From positions 193,262,370 to 193,326,369 of the forward strand of contig CM054115.1 of NCBI GenBank assembly GCA_028673005.1: a stretch of DNA of 64,000 nt, read 5' to 3'. The position numbers and the translations under genes are program-made. Shown piece after piece: positions 10,601 through 21,796 of this stretch. This DNA is from Tanypteryx hageni. Lineage: Eukaryota; Arthropoda; Insecta; Odonata; Petaluridae. Positions within the stretch are counted from its first letter, which is position 1; each line of letters begins with the position of its first letter. The notes under the pieces were generated by a model. It did no database searches. It was not told the origin of the DNA and saw nothing but the letters and a program-made list of their open reading frames with translations.

Positions 10601-12057
10601 TACTTATTCGTCATATGATGGGCAATACACTAGTATCACAAATAATCGCGGAGTATTGAGAATGGAATATTCTAATAAAAATGGTTCGTAATCAGTATAA
10701 ATAGAGGAAAACCTAGCATTGAATGTGTATTCGGACACATTATTTAGGACGAATTTTCGATTAAGGATAAGCAATCCCATTCTAAAAGAAAACATCATAG
10801 AGTTATAAGTGAATATTATACTCTAAAGAGAAAATCACGTTACAGAAAAATGTATCTGAAACAGATACCGATTAAGATTATGTTTAGTTTTCGAATTTAA
10901 CATACATTTTTATTCTAACGAATGAATAACAGCAATAAAATCTGATTCCTTAACTACGTCATTAAAGAATAATCTAATAATACTCAAAATGACTTAGAAT
11001 TAGGTAAAGCATTCCCTTCCATTTTTCATCGACTATTTCACCTTTCTTCCGATTTTAAAACTCAGAGGTTCAGAGAACTCCGTGAGGATTTAGCAATTTC
11101 AACAGAAGACTAACAGTAAATCATAAAGAAAATGATCTTCGGAAATTGAAAAATCAATTCTCTGGAAGGTTTCCTACAATTCCAGAGAGGATAAACTAAA
11201 TAAAATACCATGTGTGGCTGAAGAAAGAGAGGCAATTTACACATACGAACGGAGCGGAAAAGAACGAGAAGAAGGAATCAGTTTAACGCGCTCTCTCGTT
11301 CAACAGACTCAAAGGCGCCTCCGTCGGCCCCTGGTGGCAAAAAGCTGAAATCTCACTAATCATAATCCCCAGGGTCATAGGAGTGAATTCGCGAGTTCTA
11401 AACGGAGCGTGCACGACTTAGGCATTCAAACTGAAACAGCGCAAAAGAGAACCTATAAGTCCTTTCTCTAAAAAATCCCGCAGCTGTAATCCCCAACCCC
11501 ACGTAAACCCATTATAACCCACACCTCCTCTTCTCCTCCCTCACCACTTCAACCTCTCTTTTTTAAGTAATATTCTCTCTCTCGTTATATCTCTCTCTCT
11601 CTTCCATTTAACCTCCCTTCCTCCTTCTTTCTATCTCCCTTCCCTTTTTATCTTTCTCTCTTATCTTATTTTTCCTCATTGTCTCCATTTTCTCCATCTC
11701 TACCTACAGCATCCTCTATTTTATATTCACTTACGTACTTTAATCATGCATTCAGATACAGGATTTGCTCATGCAGTGCGACAAAGCCAGTACCTCGTTC
11801 GTCTCATCTGGGATAACGGCCAAAGGGGAAGTAATTATTATATTACTCTCTCGCAGACCTGCCCCGCGCAGATTACATTGCATGCCCCAGAGGCGTCCCC
11901 TAGGGAGGACTGGGGCGTTGTTTCCAATTAATGCTTGTGAATGCATACATCTCCTTTTTCTGCGATCTCCACAACTAAAAATTAATCTTTAAGTAATTAT
12001 CTCAGTTTATTGGATTAACTCTTAACGCCTTCAGATCTGGTGTACTACATTACAATG
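10601..12057. other. No recognisable gene; CT-rich tract at about 11520-11705
   Basis: Anonymous AT-rich DNA. Open frames overlapping on both strands at 11746-11992 are short and lack family motifs. The CT-rich tract (CTCTCTCTC, CCTCCC runs) is low complexity. Confidence 0.5.
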
Positions 12058-12060
12058 TAC

Positions 12061-12103
12061 AGTCACTTTCAAAAGTCGATCGACAAACTGAGCGGCGCCA
12101 CTT
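12061..12103 (+). repeat. Left terminal inverted repeat of the Tc1/mariner-like element
   Basis: Begins AGTCACTTTCAAAAGTCGAT and ends GCGGCGCCACTT; preceded by TAC. Identical to the reverse complement of 17996-18038. Confidence 0.85.
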
Positions 12104-12544
12104 GCGCCCTTTCCAGAAATCGTACTTCAACTCTCCAATAGCTTGAATATTCCATGACGACCGAGAATTACTAATACACTCAATCTTCATATTAGCCTAA
12201 AGTCTTGAAGTACTTTCAAACATTAGGTTTCACGCGTTTCAAGATATCACAAATCGAGGAATTTCACGTTTCATTCTTAGTCGCCATATGTAGTTAGTGC
12301 CGTTTGTATTAAATGCATTTTAACTTTTCGAAGACAATGACCGGTACTACTGTGGCCGTATCCAGTTCGAATCTTACGGCAGCTCGCCAGAGAGAACCAC
12401 AACAGCTGCGAAGTTGCAGTTGGTATAAAAAGCTTTTTAATTCGCAGCAAATCTTTAAGCATCCCCTTCAAATAATGATCAGGCTCCTGGGTTCGAATTC
12501 TGGGGCAATATTAATATTGGCTTTTAACAGAAAGTTCGTGAGTG

Positions 12545-13212
12545 GATAAAATATGTAGGGAATTCACGGAAACATAGATATATCGATTACGCATTCTGGG
12601 ACGTCGTTGTATTTTCCGACGAGAAAACTTTTAGAAGTAATCAGCTGGGTAAATTGGAACTCCGGCGGTCAAGAAATACCAGGTAAATATCGAATTTCAT
12701 TACTAGTACATGTAGTGCAAATGTTTTGGTTAATATTTTCCAATATAATATTTCTATTGTGTGTATTTTTTAAAGATACGAACAGCCCACATTATCCGTT
12801 GTCGGCAGCTGGTCCACGGCCTTTGGTGAGGAGACCATCTAGAATGACTTCTGTCGATTACGTAGAAATTTTAAGGGGGAATTGATTCCTATTTCTGGAT
12901 GAGGTTGTTCATCCAGGTGAGGAAGTAGTGTTCGTCCAGGACAATTGTCCTATTCATAAGGCCAATACTACCAAGCGCTTCTTTGAAGAAAGCCCGAGAA
13001 TTGCCGTCCTGCCGTGGCATTCTAACTCACCTGATCTCAACCCCATAGAGCATCTGTGGGGTATCATGATAAAAGAATGGGATAATGCCGGTGATGGAAG
13101 AGAGGTGGCTTTGGAAGCCCAAGTCCGGAAAGTGTGGGAAAGCTTCAGCCGTCGTCCGACAATAATTCAAAATTTAGTAAACTCCATGAGGGCAAGAATT
13201 GTCTGTGATTAA
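12545..13212 (+). pseudogene. Tc1/mariner-like DDE transposase relic, catalytic domain
   Basis: Cut-and-paste transposase. The first catalytic Asp lies in FWDVVVFSDEKTF (about 12592-12630). The middle region is broken but shows RMTSVDYVEIL near 12840. The last part is uninterrupted: VVFVQDNCPIHKA (second Asp) and LPWHSNSPDLNPIEHLWG (Glu), ending at a TAA (13210-13212). I count 35 residues between the second Asp and the Glu. A 93-bp stretch at 12683-12775 starts GTAAATAT and ends TTTTTTAAAG and may be an intron or an insertion. A stop at 12883-12885 and frame changes make the copy inactive. The N-terminal HTH region is not recognisable. Confidence 0.8.
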
Positions 13213-13746
13213 AAACGATGGCAACCCTACAAATTATTATGATTTAATGTTTGTATCTTCAAGTCCAGAGTTCCTCGCCATTCCTGAATCCTTGGATACA
13301 AAAATATTTATATTTACGAGAAGTTTTCATATTAATTTCTGTTTCCGTACTCCAATGAGTATCATTCTCTCTGCGGTACCAATTCCATTTTGATGGTAAG
13401 CGCCAATTGAATAACACACAATGTATTTTCTTCTCCCAAAAATCCAGTTATCTTTTATCCACGGAAGGAAATGAACTGACGAGTTCTTCCGGTGTGTTCT
13501 CAGGGTAAAAGGTAATGATCCGAGAAAGCTAATACATTCAGATCCCCCATTTGACTCAAGCCCACGGTTCTACCCCAGTATGTGTGCTAGCGGGATCTTT
13601 TCAAGTAGCATATTGTAAAGCTTACGCGTACGGACACCACCAAGATTTCCCTTTAGAAACTGAGGTATAGTATAATGCCGACGTGAAGTTTATTTCGCAT
13701 AGAATGAAATTGAATATACTACTAGTAAATTATTAACTATACATAA
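13213..13746. other. Interior of the Tc1-like element, unassigned
   Basis: No coding motif or clear repeat between the transposase stop and the RTE element. Confidence 0.4.
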
Positions 13747-13860
13747 AAGTCGATTCCGTATGTCCGTTTCAGTGTTCTAGACCCTCTAGATCTCCAGGTG
13801 GGGACTACCTTAGGGGATGCACAGAGGAAATGTAACATTAATAAGAAAGCAAGTAGTGAG

Positions 13861-16696
13861 AAATTAAAAATAGGCACATGGAATGTTAGGACTATGAATT
13901 CATAGGGTAAACTAGAGAACTTAAAATGGGAAATGAGAAGGAATAATGTAGGTATAGTAGGTCTTAGTGAAGTTCGGTGGGAAGGAGAAGGCGAGATAAA
14001 TTCAGACGAATTTAAGATTATTTACTCGGGAGGGGAGAAAAAGGAAAGGGGAGTGGGGATTATAATGAGAAAAGAGATAGCTGAAAGAATTAGCAAGGTA
14101 GTGACAGTTAATGATAGATTAATAGCCGTAAAACTTCAGATGGAGCCAGTGGAAATGCTTATAATTCAAGTGTATATGCCAACAACTAATGCTGGCGACG
14201 ACGAAGTAGATGAAATGTATGAACAGATTATGGAGATATTGGAGGAGGAGGGAAAAGGAAGGATCACCACCATAGTAATGGGGGATTGGAACAGTGTAGT
14301 CGGAGAGGGACAGGAAGATAACATAATGGGAAAATATGGACTAGGGAAGAGAAATGAAAGAGGGGATAAACTTGTGGAATTCTTCCATAGAAATAGATTA
14401 ATTGTAACTAATACATGGTTTGAGCATCACCAGTGGAGACTTTACACATGGAGAAGCACAGTACAGGAGACCAGAGACGATACCAGATAGATTACATACT
14501 AGTCAATGAAAGATTTAGAAATAGCATTAAAAATGTGAAAACACTACCAGGGGCAGATATCGATTCTGACCACAACCTTTTGGTGGCAAATATACAATGT
14601 AGACTGAAGAGCGTTAAGAGAAACATAAGAGTTAACAAGAAATGGAACTTAGAGGAACTCCTTAAAAACAAGGAGGCTATCATGACTGAGCTGGAGGAAA
14701 GGTTGGGGGAGATAGCTGAAGAAAATAGGAAGAATGTAGATGAGTAGTGGAGATACATCCATAGCAACATTAAAGATGTAATGGAAAAGAAGGTAGGAAA
14801 GATAACGAGTGAAAGAAACAAAAAACCCTCGATCACAGCAGCCATGCTGAAAACAATGGAAGAGCGGAGAAAGTGGAAGAACATAAACACTGAAGAAGGC
14901 CAAAGAAAGTACAAGGAGTTAAATAATGCTTTAAGAAGGGAAACAGATAAAGCCAGAGAACAGTGGATAAATGAAAAATGCGAGGACATTGTCGAATGTG
15001 AATGAATTTGTAGAACAGACCTCATGTATAGCAAAGCAAGGGAACTATTCAAGAAAAAAGCAAGAAAGATAGGACGTAAAGGAATCATGAACAAAAGTGG
15101 TAAAATAGTATCGGAGCCAGACAATGTAAAGAATATCTGGAAAGAATACATTGAGGTTCTGTATGACAAAGAAGGAAAGCCAAGAAATATTGAATTAAAT
15201 GAAAAAGAGGATGTGGAAGAAGATCAGCTAGGACCATGTATTCTCGAGTCTGAAGTTAAAAGAGCAATTGATGACATGAAAAGAAGGAAGTCTGTTGGGA
15301 GTGATGATATACCCGTGGACGTTCTTTAGATTTTGGGGTCTAAATCAGTTAAGCAACTCACAAAATTTTTTAACCAAGTATATGATACTGGCATATGGCC
15401 TGAAGATTTTTTAGATGTTGTGATGGTACCACTGGAGAAAAAAAACAATGCAAAATGTTGTAAGGATTACAGAACTATTAGTTTAATTTCTCATACAGCT
15501 AAAGCTCTAACCAGAATAATAACCAAAAGAATTGAAGGTAAAATAGAAAAGGAGCTGCAAGATAATCAGTTTGGTTTTAGAAGAGGAAGGGGGACTAGAG
15601 ATGCTATAGGATGATGATAGAAAGAGCGCTAGAAGTCAATAAAGGTATGTATTTTTGTTTTGCAGATTGGGAGAAAGCTTTTGACCGAGTGAAATGGGAT
15701 AAAATGCTGGGTATTTTAAACAAAAGGAATAGATTGTAAAGATAAAAGACTGCTTAAAAACCTTTACTTTGATCAAAAGATTAGAGTCAGGGTTGAAGGA
15801 GAAGAAACAGAAAGTACTTCAATAGGAAGGGGAATGAGGCAGGGTTGTCCTATTTCACCAGCGATATTTAATATTTATGCAGAAACAATAACAAAAGAAG
15901 CGTTGATGGAAGAGAAAGGATTTAAGATAGGAGGTGAAAGTATTACCACCATTAAATACGCAGATGATCAGGGCTTAATAGCAGAAGGCGAGAAAGAGCT
16001 TCAGAGGATGACAGACAGACTAGTGGAGGTTGGCCAAAAATATGGAATGAAGATCAATGCTGAAAAAACGAAAGTCATGGTGGTTTCAAAGGAACATAAA
16101 GAATTAAATATAATGGTAAATGGCCAAAAATTGGAACAAGTAAGTAGTTTCAAATATCTCGGCAGTATTTTAGCACAGGATGGAAGTAGTACACAGGACA
16201 TCAGAAGTAGGATTGCAATGGCAAAAGCAGCATTTAACGAGAAGAAGGAGCTTCTCACAAGCAAGAAAATAAATTTAGAAACAAGGAAGAAATTAGCAAA
16301 ATGCTACATATGGAGCATAGATCTTTATGGTGCAGAGACGTGGATGGTAAGGGAAAGGAGGAAAAATATTGAGAAAGTTTTGAGATGTGGGTATGGAGAA
16401 GAATGATGAAAGTGAAATGGACAGAGAGGAAGAGAAACGAAAAAGTATTAGAAATGGTGGGAGAAGAAAGGACGCTAATAAAAACAATCAGGAAAAGAAA
16501 AGCAAATTGGATAGGGCACATATTGAGAAGACAGTGTTTACAAAGGACTATCTTAGAAGGAAAAATTAATGGAAGAAGAGGAAGAGGGAGAAAAAGAATA
16601 GGAATATTAGATAATATAAAGCAGGGATATAATACTTATAGAGGTATAAAAGAGGCTTCTAGGGAGAGAGAGAAATGGAGGCAGCGATTCAGTTAA
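13861..16696 (+). pseudogene. RTE-type endonuclease-reverse transcriptase, multiply broken
   Basis: The endonuclease begins KLKIGTWNVRTM and continues with VGIVGLSEVRWEGEG, MGDWNSVVGEG and, in the next frame, IDYILVNERF and DSDHNLL. The RT follows: SVGSDDIPVDVL, DYRTISLISHTAKALTRII, FADWEKAFDRVKWDKML, MRQGCPISPAIFNIYAE, IKYADDQGLIAEG (catalytic YADD near 15960) and FKYLGSILAQDG. The C-terminal module has YGAETWMVRE, WVWRRMMKVKW and KRKANWIGHILRR. Lesions: stop 13903-13905, frameshift near 14490, stops at 14745, 15003 and 15327, and further frame changes near 15614-15830 and 16390. Gene order and endonuclease motif fit the RTE clade. A short C-terminal fragment of a relative lies at 28.05-28.31 kb on the other strand. 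Confidence 0.85.
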
Positions 16697-16699
16697 AAC

Positions 16700-16733
16700 C
16701 TGTCTTCGGACAGAAGCATGATGATGATGATTA
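16700..16733 (+). other. RTE 3'-end hairpin and microsatellite tail
   Basis: CTGTC-TTCG-GACAG forms a 5-bp stem with a UUCG tetraloop 3 bases after the stop codon, followed by GCATGATGATGATGATT. A structured 3' end plus short tandem tail is the likely recognition signal for the element's own RT (inference). Confidence 0.55.
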
Positions 16734-17995
16734 GAGAGAATGAAACTTCACATGAAGTTACTCATCTGAAGTATTGGATGTTTTCTCTGTCGATTACCTA
16801 GTCATTACATAAATAGTAAGCAGTTCTCCGAAACCAGAAAAAACACGCACTTGCTTCTAGATAGCCATAGCCCACATCCATCATTTAAACCCAAGTTTCC
16901 TTTAGGATGTGGGTTGAGTCACATTTGGTCTTTCCTCCAGACCTTAGCATTAGGAAGACGATTGGTCTTCATTCGATTTCGGTCTACGGCCAAGCGAAGG
17001 AAATCTGCGGCCTTTTCTTCTTCCCCTCTCATGCGCTCGAGTTTTCAAAACAACTACCCACACCGCCCTTCCTCATACTCACTTCAAGTCAAATATTTCC
17101 GACATAAATATAAATGGACGGAATTTTCTCAATTTTACCCACAAATCTAGATAAATGAAATAAACGCCCAAAGAGGCTCCGAGTGAGACGCGTCACACAA
17201 ACAGAAACATCGGGACTCTTGGGAGCTACAATAGGATTTGAACCCGGGGCTTCCATGTCGTGGACCCATTCGATAGCCTCGGTCTTCTCCTACCACCTGT
17301 GGTTGTTTTAAGTTTTACATTTGAACTTGGTTTGAAAAATATTTATGGTAGCTGCAATTGTAAGTGCCTATTAATACAAATATGGTTGTTCTTACAAGAA
17401 ATTTGAAGACGATTGCTTGATTATTCGCGAAGACGGAAATTTGTGAAAGCCGGTTTACCTAGGGATTTCTCCGTGAAATTAAATTGCATTGGATGTAAAA
17501 TAAGCACAAAATGTACGCAGAAAAAATGACCAGGATCGTAGTACCTTGGCCTGCAGGAAAATGAAAGCATTCTTTTTTTTACTCTCAAAAAGGCGACACA
17601 CTATAAGCACAAATTAAGATTTGGTCGTAGAGGTTTCTTATTACAGGTATTTTCCTTTCATATTCATTCACTGAAAAATATCGCAAGTATGAAACTGAGT
17701 ATTTAACATCCGTTTATATTTATGCCGTATAATAAATTGTCACGTTGGTCTCTAATTTCTTCGCTTCTTTGGGTCTAAATAAGTATATATTGCGTTCTAC
17801 ACAAAAACCTTCGAACTACGCAGCGCAATTTTTTAACTCATTGCTTTTCCGATTTATTTGAAATGGTTGAACGAAGGTCCTTGCTGCTACATTTCATAAA
17901 ATTTACCACATTACTATTTGAATTTCCCTCGTGACAGTCGTGACCCAAGAGTCCTATACAAACAGATACGAAGTTAAATTCTCCTGCAGTCCCGA
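16734..17995. other. Interior of the Tc1-like element, mostly unassigned
   Basis: An open frame at 16851-17150 has no family motif. A tRNA-like fragment lies at 17225-17292; the remainder is anonymous. Confidence 0.4.
17225..17292 (-). repeat. tRNA-like fragment, possible SINE head
   Basis: On the minus strand, GGTGGTAGGAGAAGACCGAGG resembles an A-box region and GGGTTCAAATCC is a good B-box about 45 bases on. No tail is evident, so it may be a truncated SINE or a tRNA pseudogene. Confidence 0.35.
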
Positions 17996-18038
17996 AAGTG
18001 GCGCCGCTCAGTTTGTCGATCGACTTTTGAAAGTGACT
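17996..18038 (-). repeat. Right terminal inverted repeat of the Tc1/mariner-like element
   Basis: Perfect inverted copy of 12061-12103; followed by TTA, giving the flanking TA. Confidence 0.85.
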
Positions 18039-18041
18039 TTA

Positions 18042-18394
18042 CATTGATTTTGAGCTTACTATTCAGATATTCTTTCACATTATATTTTATAAATACTTGC
18101 AGAGCACTTAGTGTGACGTCTAACTCATCTATTTCTGGTACATTTACTGCAGTCTATTGCAGACTGGTTGAAGTTTAATGACATTAAATACAAGATGACA
18201 AGAATAGAAAAGAATTGTTAAAGGTAAGTGATAATTATTTTTGTTTATGTCTTCGAAACATTACACTTTGGTATTATTTTCTTTAAACATAGATAAAGAT
18301 CATCTTATTTCACAAATAACATAATTCTCTGCCAGTCCTGTTGGCTTTTGTTGTTATAACATTATGCAATGTACATTTAAAAACTTCTTTAAAA
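18042..18394. other. Unassigned AT-rich DNA
   Basis: No open frame or repeat recognised to the right of the Tc1-like element. Confidence 0.4.
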
Positions 18395-18556
18395 TTTTTA
18401 TCAATAATAATAATTTCTTTTACGCAAACAGGTTTCCCCAATTACATGCGTCATAATAGATTTATGACAAGCACATACGACCAAGCCCTCGGCAGGATTC
18501 GAACCCGCGACCTTTGTATTGGAAGTTAGACACGCTAACCAGCCCTCTACAAAGGA
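18395..18556 (-). mobile_element. tRNA-derived SINE (family 2)
   Basis: On the minus strand the tRNA-like head (18556 to about 18490) has A-box GGCTGGTTAGCGTG, a CTTCCAA sequence in the anticodon-loop position and B-box GCGGGTTCGAATCC. A body of about 70 bases and an ATTATTATT tail near 18405 follow. Head and body differ from the SINE at 4.7 kb. Confidence 0.6.
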
Positions 18557-18576
18557 TATATATATATATATATATC
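18554..18576. repeat. (TA)n microsatellite
   Basis: About ten TA repeats adjoining the SINE head. Confidence 0.85.
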
Positions 18577-19722
18577 TCCCCCTTAAAAACTCGTCCCACG
18601 TTTTGTATTTGTTGCTTTCATTCCCATAAATAATTCAAGAAAACATTTGTATAATTTTTTCTGTTACAGTGAATACTACTGGGGCAAAATATGTCCCACT
18701 TAAATAACCATAGAATACATGCCTCCCATACACTTCCACCTCCTCCCTTTACAGAAAGAAACTTTGTCGATGTTACAGGGTCAGTAGTAAACTCCTTAAC
18801 ATTAATACATGATCAAATTTAAAAAAACAACAAAATATGTAAAATTTGTAATCCAAGGGCTAAAATAAAGACTCAAATTTATTTTTTCTAATTTCATTTT
18901 AATCCAAATCGCGTAATTCCACTGAAAATAAAATCAGAAAAAAACGGCAGCTCTGATGGGGTTAAACAAATAAGTAACAATTATCAGGTGTATTTAGATT
19001 TAGATGTATTGATGAATCTTCTTTAAATGAAAAGTTAAGCGTTAAACTGACGTTATTCTCACGAAGAAGAATAAGTAATTTTTTTCTGTTTAAATGGTTG
19101 AGAACCTACGAATACTTAAGAATTTTTGAGAGACATTAATTGTTTTGCATTATTATTAACAAATAATAAATGATTATTAACAAGATGTCTACACGGGACT
19201 AATGCATGCTGGTTTCTCAAAGTTAACCTCCCTAATTGATTACTTATATTGACAGGAAAGGTTTCACTATGTGTTAGTCATTCCAAGAAATTCTCATACC
19301 ATAAATTCTATTTGTAATTCATAGTTTATAATTGATAGAGAAAAATTTGAAAACAAATTAATAGAGCATTATTAGGTTTAAAATACGAAAAACAATGTCA
19401 AAATCTCTTTCTGATATAATATTTTGCATGTATTTATTTAATTATACGAATTTAATAATTGTTACTGTTTATACGCTAATATGTATGGATCAACTGCCCA
19501 TTGCTGAAGAGTAGTCGAGCGGAAAATATAATAACTTATAACTTTATTAATTCACATTTAAATAAATATAGGCGTTTCTATACCCGTAATCTAAGATCTA
19601 ATCGTCAATTTCTTTATTAAATCGCGACCAAATCCAGTGATTTGAATACTGATAGCCAAGAGACATTCGAAAGAGGTATTCTTAATTATAATTAACTTTG
19701 TCCTTTTATAAAGAATATAAAT
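18577..19722. other. Unassigned AT-rich DNA
   Basis: No frames above background and no recognisable repeat. Confidence 0.45.
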
Positions 19723-19973
19723 AAGAAAAGGAAAGAATATTCATTTCACTTACCCATTATGCACACTTAGTTTAACGGGATAATAATACGCCTCACAGGT
19801 ACACAACAGGCAATCAGCCTCACAATCTCAAACACAAACAAACTTTAAAGAAATTATCTAGAGACATAAAGTAAGGGCTGATTGCCTCTTGTGTACCTGC
19901 GAGGAATAGTATTATCCCGATAAACTACATTTGCACATTGGGTGAGTGAATTGAGTATTCCTTTCTTTTCTTT
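19723..19973. repeat. Inverted repeat with ~98-bp arms
   Basis: The left arm (19723-19820) and right arm (19875-19973) are inverted copies at roughly 80% identity. Shared words are GGTACACAA-AGGCAATCAGCC and CGGGATAATA. A ~54-bp spacer separates them. A minus-strand open frame of 115 codons (19854-20201) overlaps the right arm but has no motif I recognise. This is a MITE-like or foldback remnant. Confidence 0.55.
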
Positions 19974-20328
19974 TTCGTAGGCATATTGAGTCCTTTTAGC
20001 ATCTTTGCAAACCATTATTTCCGTAGGGCTCATAGTATTTTTTAAATTGTCTTTTTGAAAAACAAAAGTGTTGAGAATAGTATCCGAAGGGAGTTTGGGA
20101 TAAATTGTTCTGTCTAGCATCTGAAGAGAAGATAGAGGCGCACTTCTTTCGTTTTTTCTTATCCATCCAGGAATTAATGTTAAAATATTAACCACTGCCA
20201 TTTATAGAACTCAGCTTCCTACTAGTCCAGATGCGATATACGTATTCCAAGTGGTTGAGAAGAGGCTTCGTCGCTGAAGAGATTTTGGTCCATAAGATTT
20301 TTATTTGTGACTTATTCGAGTAGCCTAG

Positions 20329-20589
20329 GGCTTCCCAGACTTGACCATGTGGCGAGCACCACTATACGTCTGCAAAAAAATAATTATCATAAATGCTAAA
20401 ATCAAACCGACGTGAATGATATTAGTGGTGTTTTATATGTATTTAGAAAGAAAGAAACCGATCATATTAAATTAATGATGGCAAGAATCGAGATTAAAGA
20501 ACCGTAGAAGTTACAATCAGGCTGCCGAAGAGCGCAATTAGGCTGTCAAAGAGCACAGGGGTGCTCGAGAGCACCAGGTTGGGAACTCC
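20329..20589. mobile_element. hAT-like MITE
   Basis: The left end GGCTTCCCAGACTTG...GGCGAGCACC and right end GAGCACCAGGTTGGGAACTCC are imperfect inverted repeats of the hAT type. They are flanked by TAGCCTAG (20321-20328) and TAGTCTAG (20590-20597), an 8-bp target duplication with one mismatch. No transposase is encoded in the 261 bp. Confidence 0.55.
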
Positions 20590-20597
20590 TAGTCTAG

Positions 20598-21796
20598 CAC
20601 CAATTCGTAAACCCTGTACCACTGAATGTGGTAACTTCTTTTTTTAAAGTTCAGTTTCAAATCTCGTAAATAGTTGTCCTGGGAATACTCGGTGTACGTT
20701 ATGTTTTGCGAATTGACATTGTGTCTTTGTTTTCAAAAACTTTCTTCGATGTGCCATTATTATTTCAACAAAATGAAGTTGGAATTCGTAGGCACGCTGT
20801 ACCGCGTCTCTACAATCCATCCATCTTCTTCTCTCTAGGTTTCACTCTCTCTCTCTTTCCTTTATTCACTCAATCTTTCTTAAATATAATTATCCTTTAA
20901 CCTGCGGCCAAATTCGCATCTACCTCAAACCCTTTTATTTTATTCTATCGAGAAATATCAAATGAACCGATTCGAGAACCTGGGAGACTTTTGGCTATAT
21001 ACCGCAGAGAAATGAAATTTATTTTTAAAGTTTATGGAACTTTGATTAATATTTTCAACTCAGAGAAAATTGTCATCAATATTTCATGGAATTGTGGATA
21101 TGACCTTTCTTGATATGCCTCTCCACGCTTCGTTTGTTTGCCTCCGGTCGTTAAATATTGAATCTAAACCACAGTCGCAATGGCAGGTCGATTAGCAGCC
21201 GTTTTCTTGTTTGGTTTTTATCGGTGAAAAAAGTGGTCAACCGACATATATGCTCCGAAGCGTATGATTGTATTTTTTGAGCAAACATTCGACCTGCAGG
21301 TAAATAATTGATGACCTAATATGTATAAACACTTGGTGCACCAACCGAGTTCAGCATTTCTTCCTATACTATCTCAGGCCAAATTCCAAGTCGTTCCATC
21401 GCTCCAAATAAATATTTCCTCCCAAAATTTATGACCATGAGAAATTTTTATTTGAATGCTATTTTATATTAAAAGTATGTTACCCACTTTTCAAATCGAG
21501 AAAATTCACCAGAAAAAAACAAACTATTTATTCACTTGGGTCTGGTGATCAAACGTTTCATTGCGATAAAAATCCGTATAGTAAATGAGGATAATTGACG
21601 AATAATAGGAATAAAACACATTGTAATTTTTACTAAGAAAGATTTACTCGACTGGTGTCATTAGCAGCATAATGGTTAAAGAGCTGGAAATTGTAATGAA
21701 TGTTTTTGAACTTAATAATAACTATGTTTTTCAAAATACTCTCCCTTGCTTCAATTACTGTTATCAACGACTAATTGAATTAATGCCTTTTTCATC
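20598..21796. other. Unassigned DNA
   Basis: A short CT-rich run near 20830-20875. No coding motif or identifiable repeat. Confidence 0.4.

Larger units (their letters stand above)
13747..16733 (+). mobile_element. RTE-type LINE, near full length, inserted in the Tc1-like element
   Basis: Single-ORF LINE with an N-terminal apurinic endonuclease and RT. It ends in a short hairpin and an ATGATGATGATG microsatellite-like tail (16718-16733), typical of RTE elements. The 5' boundary is approximate: the sense frame is open from 13747, but the coding core starts at about 13861. The target duplication was not resolved. Confidence 0.8.
12060..18039 (+). mobile_element. Tc1/mariner-like DNA transposon, filled by later insertions
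   Basis: Terminal inverted repeats of 43 identical bases face inward at 12061-12103 and 17996-18038. Each is followed outward by one base and then TA (12058-12059 and 18040-18041), the target duplication of this superfamily. A decayed transposase lies near the left end. The RTE LINE at 13.7-16.7 kb accounts for about 3 kb of the 6-kb span. Roughly 1.8 kb between transposase and right end remains unexplained, so other insertions are likely. It is also possible that the two ends come from different copies. Confidence 0.7.

Noticed and set aside
12477..12510. GGGTTCGAATTC as a tRNA B-box
   Set aside because: No A-box or tail at the right distance; an isolated match inside the Tc1-like element.
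13199..13393. 64-codon frame after the Tc1-like transposase
   Set aside because: No similarity to transposase C-termini; AT-rich background.
14492..15169. 225-codon antisense frame
   Set aside because: Shadow of the A-rich RTE coding strand; hydrophobic by composition only.
18490..18556. Possible functional tRNA gene
   Set aside because: The A- and B-boxes are good but the acceptor stem does not close, and a SINE body and tail follow.
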